Origin: Sphingobacterium sp.
GTDB taxonomy: Bacteria > Bacteroidota > Bacteroidia > Sphingobacteriales > Sphingobacteriaceae
Direction of reading: 5' to 3'
Length of the DNA: 20,451 nucleotides
Assembly (NCBI GenBank): GCA_030146225.1
Contig: JASLCA010000318.1
Coordinates: forward strand, 1 to 20,451
How positions within the stretch are numbered: position 1 is the first letter of the stretch; each line of letters opens with the position of its first letter. Positions 15,213 through 20,451 of this stretch are shown piece after piece. The position numbers were made by a program, and so were the translations under genes. A model generated the notes under the pieces. The model ran no database searches. It was given only the letters and a program-made list of their open reading frames with translations, and was not told where the DNA came from.

Positions 15213-17384
15213 TTATTTCTTAAGGTGTAGGTCAAAGTATTTAGCAATTTTTTCATACATATGCACGCGGTCCTTGCCTGATACATTATGTTCATGTGTG
15301 GGGTAGAGGAAGTAGTCTACCTGCTTGCCGGCTTTGATACAGGCCTCTATAAAGTCCATGCTATGCTGCTGAACCACAACTGGATCCTGCGCGCCATGGA
15401 TAATCAAGAGGTTGCCTTTAAGCTGATCTGCCTTGTTGATTAAGGAGGTTAATTTATAGCCTTCTGGATTTTCCTGAGGGCTGTCCATATAACGTTCTCC
15501 GTACATGATTTCATAGTATTTCCAGTCCATTACAGGTCCCCCGGCTACAGCGGCTTGGAAGATGTCTGGATGCTGTGTCATAAAGGAGCTTGTCATAAAG
15601 CCCCCAAAGCTCCAGCCGAAGATGCCCATACGTTGACTATCCACAAAGGATTTTTCTTTTAGGTAGTTTATGCCTTGCAGCTGGTCTGCCATTTCAGCCT
15701 GTCCAAGTTGGCGATGCGTTACGCGGGTGAAGTCTCGACCACGCGCATCCGAACCTCTATTGTCCATGGTAAACACAATATAACCTTGTTGCGCCATATA
15801 CAGGTCGAAATAGCCTGCTCCATATAACCATCTATTTTGTACCAATTGCGCATGTGAACCTCCATAAAGATAGACCATAACGGGGTATTTTTTAGTGGGA
15901 TCAAAGTCATTTGGATAAATTATTCTACCATTAAGAGCTGTCTTGCCATCAGGAGATGTTAAGGATACGGCCTCAATCTTTGGGAGATTTATTTTGCCTG
16001 TAAATGGGTTTTCAGCTGCTAGGATTGTTTGCTTCGACTTGCCGCCAAGCTGATAAACCTCTACTTGATTCGGGGTTTCACTATTGGAATATTGATCCAA
16101 GATATACTTGCCGGTACTGCTTAATGCTGCACTATGAAAGCCCGCGGCTGTAGTAAGCTGACTGGTCTTCCCTGTAGCGATCTGCACCTCGAATAATTGA
16201 CGGTCTAAGCCATTATTGGTAATGCCTATATAGGTCAAGCGATCGCCCTTGCTATTAAAGCTGAGGGTTTTGTCGACGATAACATCTTGATGACCTAGCT
16301 TTTGTAAGAGCTTGCCTTCGGTGTTATAGCGGTAGAGTTGGTTGTAGCCATCCCGGTCTGTCTGATATAAGAATTCATTTGGGCTGTTTGGCAAGAAGCT
16401 TAAGGCATGCTGTGGCTCTACCCAGCTACTGGACTGCTCTTCAAACAAGGTCTTTACCAGCGCGCCGGTCTCTGCATTGTATTGGTTTAGCTGGAGGTGA
16501 TTTTGTTCTCTATTTAACAAGCCTACATAGATATATTTACCAGAAGGATCCCATGTGCATAGGGTTAGGAATTGTTCTTTTGGTTCTCCCGTTTGTAGGC
16601 TTACCTTTTGGTTGTTACTTAAGTTGTGTACAACTAAGGTTACTTCCTCACTCTTCATGCCTGCCATCGGGTATCGGATTTCTTTCACAGTGGCTACCCG
16701 TTCTGTCCATTGGATCAAGGGGTAGGTACTTACCATGGATTCGTCCTTGCGGTAGTATAGCAGCTTGTCATTATTAGGGCTCCACCACATGCCTTTCTTA
16801 ATCCCGAACTCTTGTCTATGGGTATTGTCACTCCCGTTGATAATCGCAGGGTTGCTGTCTTGGGTTATGGCTGTTTTTGTGCCAGCCTTGTCAACAACAA
16901 AGATGTTGTTGGCTACAAGGTAAGCGGTCTTGCTATAGTCACTGCTGTACTCCAGATTTGTGGCCTCTTTAGGGCTTTCCGCAAGGATGCGGATGTTTTT
17001 GTCTTTTAGCGAGTAGCTTAAGCGGAGGTTGCTATTGGCGGTCTGGGTGCTAAATACAATGCTGTTTTCATGCTGCCATTGGTAGTCAAAAGGGAAAGCG
17101 CTAAGCTTAATTTCAGCTTTAACAACCCGCTGTATTGCCTCGGAAATCTCCGTGACATTGCAGATTTCTTTCGCTGCCCAATTGGATTTAGCATCCCGAA
17201 TTATAAGCTTCTGAAAGCTGTTGTCCAGATGGGTAAAGGCATCTTGATTGGGCACCCATTGCTGTGCGGCAATTGATTGGGGCGCATATTGGCGGGGTCC
17301 AAAAACTGTTTCGTTAAGATTGAAATTTCGCTGCCCATAGGCTAGCGAAGATCCTAATAGAAACAGTACGAGTAACTTCTTCAT
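15213..17384 (-). CDS. Exported S9 family peptidase, dipeptidyl-peptidase IV-like
   Basis: Prolyl-oligopeptidase-family serine peptidase, likely removing N-terminal dipeptides in the periplasm. 723 residues from the ATG at 17384, which places a clean signal peptide (MKKLLVLFLLGSSLAYGQ) at the N-terminus; the ATG at 17444 would bury it. The N-terminal beta-propeller (DPPIV_N, roughly residues 80-440) contains HRQEFGIKKGMWWSPNND, with the Glu expected to anchor the substrate amino group, and TDRDGYNQLY. The C-terminal alpha/beta-hydrolase domain (about 470-723) contains the GWSFGGF nucleophile elbow (Ser592), HGAQDPVV (Asp667) and THEHNVSGKDRVHMY (His699), a complete catalytic triad. The length is normal for bacterial DPP IV. 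It is a single-gene unit between the shared terminator and a divergent folB. Confidence 0.94.
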   Translation of the reverse strand: MKKLLVLFLLGSSLAYGQRNFNLNETVFGPRQYAPQSIAAQQWVPNQDAFTHLDNSFQKLIIRDAKSNWAAKEICNVTEISEAIQRVVKAEIKLSAFPFDYQWQHENSIVFSTQTANSNLRLSYSLKDKNIRILAESPKEATNLEYSSDYSKTAYLVANNIFVVDKAGTKTAITQDSNPAIINGSDNTHRQEFGIKKGMWWSPNNDKLLYYRKDESMVSTYPLIQWTERVATVKEIRYPMAGMKSEEVTLVVHNLSNNQKVSLQTGEPKEQFLTLCTWDPSGKYIYVGLLNREQNHLQLNQYNAETGALVKTLFEEQSSSWVEPQHALSFLPNSPNEFLYQTDRDGYNQLYRYNTEGKLLQKLGHQDVIVDKTLSFNSKGDRLTYIGITNNGLDRQLFEVQIATGKTSQLTTAAGFHSAALSSTGKYILDQYSNSETPNQVEVYQLGGKSKQTILAAENPFTGKINLPKIEAVSLTSPDGKTALNGRIIYPNDFDPTKKYPVMVYLYGGSHAQLVQNRWLYGAGYFDLYMAQQGYIVFTMDNRGSDARGRDFTRVTHRQLGQAEMADQLQGINYLKEKSFVDSQRMGIFGWSFGGFMTSSFMTQHPDIFQAAVAGGPVMDWKYYEIMYGERYMDSPQENPEGYKLTSLINKADQLKGNLLIIHGAQDPVVVQQHSMDFIEACIKAGKQVDYFLYPTHEHNVSGKDRVHMYEKIAKYFDLHLKK

Positions 17385-17465
17385 TTTTCCTGATTTTAAT
17401 TCGGCTAAAATAGAAAAATGTACGCTATTACTGGGCCTTGCCACAATTCTTTTAGTATAAAGTTA

Positions 17466-17473
17466 CAAAGCTA
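17466..17473 (-). promoter_or_regulatory. Putative -7 box of the S9 peptidase gene (TAGCTTTG)
   Basis: On the minus strand this reads TAGCTTTG, an exact TAnnTTTG match. It would start a leader of about 78 bases before the ATG at 17384. A TTG on the same strand at 17489-17491 is 15 bases away, somewhat short for a -33 element. Confidence 0.4.
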
Positions 17474-17586
17474 TAGGTTAAGGTATGCCAAGGGGAGATG
17501 CTAGGCTTGACTAAGCTGTTTGAGAAATTAATTGGTCTGGGGCGTTGGTATTATTATGGGCTATAGGCTTTGCTACATGTACAATA

Positions 17587-17607
17587 GCTGCGGAATATGC
17601 TGCGGAA
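17587..17607. repeat. Two 9-bp direct repeats upstream of folB
   Basis: GCTGCGGAA occurs at 17587-17595 and again at 17599-17607, a 12-base period with a TAT spacer. The pair covers the -33 region of the candidate folB promoter. It could be a binding site for a regulator that recognises tandem half-sites, or chance. Confidence 0.4.
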
Positions 17608-17622
17608 CTTTTATTTTTTCTC

Positions 17623-17630
17623 TATGTTTG
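17623..17630 (+). promoter_or_regulatory. folB: Possible folB -7 box (TATGTTTG) directly abutting the start codon
   Basis: TATGTTTG matches TAnnTTTG and ends 3 bases before the preferred folB ATG at 17634. If used, transcription would begin at about the A of the ATG, giving a leaderless message. It may equally be a chance match, with the true promoter further upstream. Confidence 0.3.
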
Positions 17631-17633
17631 TTT

Positions 17634-17999
17634 ATGGGAAAGATTACACAAGAGGTGGCTTTAAGGGAAATGCGTTTTTTTGCGCCAATTGGTTATTATG
17701 AAGAAGAGCAATTGTTGGGCAATGAGTTCTATGTGGATTTAATCGTTACTTTTCCTTTTCAAAGCGCCAATAGTGAGGATTTGAATAATACAGTAAACTA
17801 TGAAGAGCTGTTTCAAATTCTCCAAGCGGTGATGCGTCCAAAGCGAAAGCTATTGGAGTCAGCGGCCGAAGAGGTGTTAAATGCGCTGCGTCTAAAGTAT
17901 CCCTTGCTGAGTAAGATCTACATTTCTATTCGCAAAACAACCCCGCCTTTTGGTTGGGATTCCTTGTCCTCCGCGGTCAGCTTGACCTATGAAATTTAA
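17634..17999 (+). CDS. folB: Dihydroneopterin aldolase
   Basis: Cleaves 7,8-dihydroneopterin to 6-hydroxymethyl-dihydropterin and glycolaldehyde in folate synthesis. 121 residues from the ATG at 17634, the usual FolB size. The frame is open to an ATG at 17532, but the added segment is Cys-rich and unlike the family. Seen: the strand FFAPIGYYEEEQLLGNEFYVD near the N-terminus, TVNYEEL with the conserved Tyr56, LLESAAEEV with the pterin-anchoring Glu75, and ISIRKTTPPFG with Lys101 as catalytic lysine. All expected active-site residues are present. It is divergent from the S9 peptidase, and no other folate gene lies nearby. Confidence 0.93.
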   Translation: MGKITQEVALREMRFFAPIGYYEEEQLLGNEFYVDLIVTFPFQSANSEDLNNTVNYEELFQILQAVMRPKRKLLESAAEEVLNALRLKYPLLSKIYISIRKTTPPFGWDSLSSAVSLTYEI

Positions 18000-18118
18000 T
18001 AGAAACTGACTAAAAGTCATACTTTTTTATTTTAATCAGCCATTATGGCGCTTGTTTTTATGCTTTTTTACTTCGGTATACCCTTTGATTATCCTGAGGT
18101 ATAAGACATAAAAAAAAC

Positions 18119-18124
18119 AGGAGG
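18119..18124 (+). promoter_or_regulatory. Strong Shine-Dalgarno sequence of the Hsp20 gene
   Basis: AGGAGG ends 8 bases before the ATG at 18133, the ideal spacing. No other gene in this window shows such a site, and Bacteroidetes genes normally lack one. It fixes the start codon of the Hsp20 gene. Confidence 0.75.
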
Positions 18125-18132
18125 ATAATAAT

Positions 18133-18576
18133 ATGGCATTAGTTAAATTTCCAAGTAGGGCATTAGATTCCAATAGGATAAGCCCTTACGTGAATAGTAT
18201 TTTTGATAGTTTATTTGATGACTCATCACTAGCAACTGGATTTACAAAGTCTGTTCCGGCCATTAATATTTCGGAAGATGAGGATGCATTCACAATTGAA
18301 TTGGCTGCTCCAGGCTTGCAGAAGTCCGATTTTATAATTCAGCTAGACAAGGGTGAAATCACAGTCTCGGTAGAGCAGAAAGAAGAAGCAGCAACAGCTG
18401 GAAAGCAGTATAGTAAAAGAGAATTTAGTTATTCCGCATTTTCGCGTTCTTTTACATTGCCCGAGACCATTGATTACAACAATATTGATGCGGCTTATAC
18501 CGATGGGATATTGTATGTTACCATAGGCAAGAAAGAAGAGTCTAAATTTGCTAAAAGAGTTTTAGAAGTAAAATAA
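18133..18576 (+). CDS. Small heat-shock protein, Hsp20/alpha-crystallin family
   Basis: ATP-independent holdase that binds unfolding cytosolic proteins under stress. 147 residues. A short N-terminal arm (1-40, with the PYVNSIFDSLFDD segment that helps oligomerise) is followed by the alpha-crystallin domain (~40-135), which begins VPAINISEDEDAFTIELAAPG and contains the signature AAYTDGILYVTI near residue 120. The tail ends RVLEVK, in which LEV may act as the I-X-I/V-type motif that links dimers. It is followed by an intrinsic terminator and has an intergenic space in front, so it is probably monocistronic. No CIRCE element (TTAGCACTC-N9-GAGTGCTAA) is present upstream, so HrcA control is unlikely. 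Confidence 0.95.
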   Translation: MALVKFPSRALDSNRISPYVNSIFDSLFDDSSLATGFTKSVPAINISEDEDAFTIELAAPGLQKSDFIIQLDKGEITVSVEQKEEAATAGKQYSKREFSYSAFSRSFTLPETIDYNNIDAAYTDGILYVTIGKKEESKFAKRVLEVK

Positions 18577-18603
18577 TTTATTGTTGAGCTTTTAAGGTTA
18601 GTG

Positions 18604-18637
18604 CAGCCCCTACAATTTGTAGGGGCTGTATTTTTTT
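18604..18637 (+). terminator. Intrinsic terminator of the Hsp20 gene
   Basis: Perfect 11-bp GC-rich arms CAGCCCCTACA (18604-18614) and TGTAGGGGCTG (18618-18628) with a 3-base loop, followed by a run of seven T residues at 18630-18636. A classical Rho-independent terminator reading in the plus direction. Confidence 0.94.
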
Positions 18638-18699
18638 GTTTTATAAATTGAATTCTATACGTAAATTTGCCTTGTTATTGTTTGTTTTAACTATGCTTT

Positions 18700-19278
18700 A
18701 TGAAGAAATTTTCGCTCCTACTTATATTTTTATGTATTGCTTTAACCAAGGTTAATGCGCAAGCGGCAAGGTTTCAGGTGGCTATCTATCAGGATGGCAA
18801 GCTGCTCCCGAAGGATGCTAATAATACGGTGCGTCTTCAGAAGGCAGCATTTCAAATTCAAATAGAACATAGAATAGATGAGGGGGTGCTGGTGGGTGCA
18901 ACATTTGATGCAGATCTATTTAGGTCGGCTATTGGAGAGGCAGATCTAGAGGTGTCCTGGTATGAAAACACAGGCATGGCAGAAGGGCTATTTAATACAG
19001 ATAAAGCGATTATCCAATCCGATGAAGCGCCTAGTTATTGGTTTTATTCCTCCAAATCCGAGCATAGATTTGACAAGCAGCCCAAGGTAGTTAATGGACG
19101 TTATATTGGGCAGCGTACCATTGCTAATTTTGCTTTTTTAGACCCCTATGGCTTAGTGCCTATAGCGCAGATTCAGAAGGACCTTTACTTGGTTTTTTAT
19201 GAAGCGGATTATGATTTGGAGTCGGAGACTTCGCAGGTGCTGACACCTCTGGGGGTACATTTATCCTGGATTCAATAG
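18700..19278 (+). CDS. Small exported protein of unknown function
   Basis: 192 residues with a clear signal peptide (MKKFSLLLIFLCIALTKVNA, likely cut before QAARF) and no lipobox, so it is probably soluble periplasmic or secreted. The mature part is mixed beta-rich sequence with motifs such as ARFQVAIYQDGKLL, ADLEVSWYENTGMAEGLFN and DLYLVFYEADYD. I see no repeat, metal motif or membrane segment. It lies after the Hsp20 terminator, so it has its own promoter. A near-match to the -7 box (TATTGTTTG, one base too long) sits about 20 bases upstream. Its TAG stop directly adjoins the stop of the convergent acetyltransferase gene. I do not recognise the family. Confidence 0.75.
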   Translation: MKKFSLLLIFLCIALTKVNAQAARFQVAIYQDGKLLPKDANNTVRLQKAAFQIQIEHRIDEGVLVGATFDADLFRSAIGEADLEVSWYENTGMAEGLFNTDKAIIQSDEAPSYWFYSSKSEHRFDKQPKVVNGRYIGQRTIANFAFLDPYGLVPIAQIQKDLYLVFYEADYDLESETSQVLTPLGVHLSWIQ

Positions 19279-19719
19279 TTAAAGTGCTCTTTCCATTGCA
19301 TAGAGGTCAATCCCTGCTGCCCAATAATCTTTTTGGGTGTCAACGGTCTTAAAGCCATGCTTCTCATAGAAAGGGTAGGTAAGTTGGGAGGTGCGGGATA
19401 TAACCTTTACAACCTTGGGGTAGTTGGCTAGTACGGCCAGTCTATGCTTAACCAGTAGGCTGCCAATGCCTTGACCTTGAAAGTCTGGGTGTATAATGTC
19501 CCAGCTCATGGTCGCATGCTGTCCTTGGTTTTCGAAATTAATGCCTGCGGCAGCAACCATTATTCCTTCCACATATATTACATAGTACAATTCTACAAAC
19601 TTAGCTAAGTACTCATCCAGTTCATGCCACTCATGCGCTGCAAAATAAGTAGGCGTGTTTAAGGAAATAAGATTCAGAACTTCCGCTTTATCCGCTGGCG
19701 AGTAATTGGAGATAATCAT
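19279..19719 (-). CDS. GNAT family N-acetyltransferase
   Basis: 146-residue single-domain GNAT protein that transfers an acetyl group from acetyl-CoA to an amine; the acceptor is unknown. Motif A, which holds the acetyl-CoA pyrophosphate, is seen as HPDFQGQGIGSLLVKHRL (residues 77-94), matching the family pattern Q/R-x-x-G-x-G/A at Gln81-Gly86. Downstream, TYPFYEKHGFKTVDT is the usual motif B region. The length is standard. The stop codon TAA begins at the base next to the stop of the gene on the other strand, so no intergenic terminator exists between them. It is divergent from the leader/efflux region, separated by 77 bases from the leader ORF start. Confidence 0.9.
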   Translation of the reverse strand: MIISNYSPADKAEVLNLISLNTPTYFAAHEWHELDEYLAKFVELYYVIYVEGIMVAAAGINFENQGQHATMSWDIIHPDFQGQGIGSLLVKHRLAVLANYPKVVKVISRTSQLTYPFYEKHGFKTVDTQKDYWAAGIDLYAMERAL

Positions 19720-19781
19720 AATATGAGTGTATTTATGGTACTAATTTATAAACAAAATATATTATTTAAATCTTTTCGCCG

Positions 19782-19789
19782 TATATTTG
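19782..19789 (+). promoter_or_regulatory. Putative -7 box of the leader/efflux transcript (TATATTTG)
   Basis: TATATTTG is an exact match to TAnnTTTG. Transcription would start near 19793-19796, immediately before the 18-codon leader ORF (ATG at 19797) and about 170 bases before the MFS gene. The long transcribed leader that follows is unusual compared with the 20-30 base leaders inferred elsewhere in this window. No good -33 TTTG is visible. Confidence 0.5.
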
Positions 19790-19796
19790 CTATAGT

Positions 19797-19853
19797 ATGA
19801 ATCATCAAGCTATTTTGTATTTCTTATTGGACGGCGATCCCCTTATCGCTTAG
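19797..19853 (+). CDS. Putative 18-residue leader peptide upstream of a Mef-like efflux gene
   Basis: ATG at 19797 to TAG at 19851-19853 encodes MNHQAILYFLLDGDPLIA. It lies between an exact -7 box and the efflux gene start 109 bases downstream, in a region that otherwise has no gene. The ORF is too short to judge by coding statistics. Support comes from its position, the promoter immediately in front, the potential stem-loops in and after it, and the kind of gene downstream: Mef, Msr, Erm and TetQ-type resistance genes are often controlled by translated leader peptides. The hydrophobic ILYFLL core and Asp-Pro near the end are possible stalling determinants, but this is inference. It resembles no leader peptide I can name. 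Confidence 0.45.
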   Translation: MNHQAILYFLLDGDPLIA

Positions 19854-19909
19854 CTACCGTAACTGTCTATATACGGTTTTATGGAGCCTGCTATCTTTAG
19901 CATACAGGC
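19834..19909 (+). promoter_or_regulatory. Leader-region stem-loops (possible attenuator) before the Mef-like gene
   Basis: Three short perfect pairings can be read. GCGAT (19834-19838) with ATCGC (19845-19849) lies over the last codons of the leader ORF. ACCGTA (19856-19861) with TACGGT (19872-19877) lies just after its stop and is followed by TTTT. GCCTG (19886-19890) with CAGGC (19905-19909) has CTA/TAG paired inside it. Further on, a weak TGTTT/AAACA stem (19911-19915 with 19931-19935) precedes a T-rich tract (about 19938-19951). A ribosome on the leader ORF would cover the first stem, which is how ribosome-mediated attenuators work. No folding calculation was possible. Confidence 0.35.
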
Positions 19910-19962
19910 CTGTTTTGCGGATGCATTTATAAACACATTTTTTTATTTTTTATATTACTGTA

Positions 19963-20451
19963 ATGAAAAATTCTTGGAAGAAGAAATTTCTCTTTATATG
20001 GGTTGGGCAGTTTATTTCCTTAATAAGCAGTTCTGCCGTTAATTTTGCTATAATTATTTGGTTGAGTATTACCCATGGTTCAGCTGAGGTCTTGGCTTAT
20101 GGTGCAATTGCAGGCATGTTGCCTGCCGCCCTGCTAGGCCCTTTTGCAGGGGTCTTTATTGATCGCTGGGATCGCAAGAAGACCATGATGTATGCTGATG
20201 GCTTTATTGCTTTATGTACGCTGGTGATGTCTGTTAGTTTTTATATGGGCTATGAAAGCTTATTGCTAATCTACCTGATGCTTGGCTTGCGCTCAGTAGG
20301 CTCGGCCTTCCATATGCCTGCCATGCAGGCGGCTGTCCCTATGATTGCTCCGGAAAGCGAATTGCTGCGGATCGCTGGGATTAACCAGATTATTCAATCC
20401 ATTTCAGCTATTGCTGGACCTGCCTTAGGAGCATTGGCTATATCCTTAATG
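19963..20451 (+). CDS. MFS efflux transporter, Mef (macrolide efflux)-like, partial
   Basis: The first 163 codons of a major facilitator superfamily drug exporter; the rest lies beyond the window. The N-terminus (MKNSWKKKFLFIWVGQFIS) and the following segments resemble the MFS_3 / Mef(A)-type group. Seen: a first helix with GQFISLISSSAVNFAIIIW, a second with GMLPAALLGPFAGVFIDRWD, the MFS loop 2-3 motif as G-x-F-x-D-R-W-D-R-K-K, helices 3 and 4 (ending LGLRSVGSAFHMPAMQA), then the QSISAIAGPALGAL segment of helix 5. Antibiotic specificity cannot be inferred, and chromosomal homologues are often general multidrug exporters or of unknown role. It has no Shine-Dalgarno, only a T/A-rich stretch, and is preceded by an apparent regulatory leader with an 18-codon ORF. 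Confidence 0.9.
   Translation, partial: MKNSWKKKFLFIWVGQFISLISSSAVNFAIIIWLSITHGSAEVLAYGAIAGMLPAALLGPFAGVFIDRWDRKKTMMYADGFIALCTLVMSVSFYMGYESLLLIYLMLGLRSVGSAFHMPAMQAAVPMIAPESELLRIAGINQIIQSISAIAGPALGALAISLM

Noticed and set aside
16379..16777. 132-codon plus-strand open frame opposite the S9 peptidase propeller
   Set aside because: It is antisense to a conserved domain with ordinary family sequence, and its translation is low-complexity hydrophobic without any domain.
17385..17444. N-terminal extension of the S9 peptidase to the ATG at 17444
   Set aside because: It would place 20 extra residues before a textbook signal peptide, so the ATG at 17384 is preferred.
18075..18103. Palindrome GGTATACC and a repeat of GGTATA upstream of the Hsp20 gene as a heat-shock operator
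   Set aside because: Too short and AT-rich to be distinctive, and unlike the CIRCE element. A near -7 match here (TACCCTTTG) has one extra base.
19881..20042. 53-codon ORF (MEPAIFSIQACF...) overlapping the start of the Mef-like gene
   Set aside because: It runs out of frame into the conserved transporter coding region and has no initiation signal. It is in frame with the leader ORF, but I see no sign of read-through, so it is likely a shadow.

Overview
The window looks like chromosomal DNA of a Bacteroidota (Bacteroidetes) bacterium, most likely of the Sphingobacteriaceae type. The evidence is indirect but consistent. Most genes lack a Shine-Dalgarno sequence. Several promoters carry the phylum's -7 box (TAnnTTTG) a short way upstream of the best start codon. 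The protein repertoire also fits: a DPP-IV-like S9 peptidase with a signal peptide, a DASH-type cryptochrome relative, paired LTA-synthase-like sulfatase-fold enzymes in a Gram-negative, and a beta-barrel outer-membrane protein. No rRNA, tRNA, CRISPR array, insertion sequence or prophage is visible.

Layout, left to right. (1) 1-1831, minus: valS, cut off by the window edge. (2) 1997-5806, plus: two adjacent, divergent paralogues of membrane-anchored LTA-synthase-family phosphotransferases, 3 bases apart. Their transcript ends against a convergent outer-membrane protein gene (5803-6819), with overlapping stop codons. (3) 6993-7580, plus: an HdeD/DUF308 membrane protein, ending at a bidirectional terminator. 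(4) 11658-7649, minus: sucA-sucB, the E1 and E2 subunits of 2-oxoglutarate dehydrogenase. Upstream on the same strand lies a DASH-cryptochrome-like protein whose FAD-site motifs look eroded. (5) 13273-15111, plus: a UbiD-family decarboxylase divergent from the cryptochrome gene, ended by a second bidirectional terminator. (6) 17384-15213, minus: an exported S9 dipeptidyl-peptidase. (7) 17634-19278, plus: folB, an Hsp20 chaperone with an unusually strong Shine-Dalgarno, and a small secreted protein of unknown function. (8) 19719-19279, minus: a GNAT acetyltransferase, tail to tail with the previous gene with no bases between them. (9) 19782 to the end, plus: a probable promoter, an 18-codon leader ORF, a structured leader, and the start of a Mef-like MFS efflux gene that runs off the window.

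Most of this is conserved housekeeping (translation, TCA cycle, folate synthesis, proteolysis). The neighbours do not form one pathway. The clear functional units are sucAB and the LTA-synthase-like pair. The two places most worth attention are the putative leader-peptide attenuator in front of the Mef-like transporter (19782-19962) and the cryptochrome relative with degenerate cofactor motifs (11832-13076). Neither can be proved from sequence alone.
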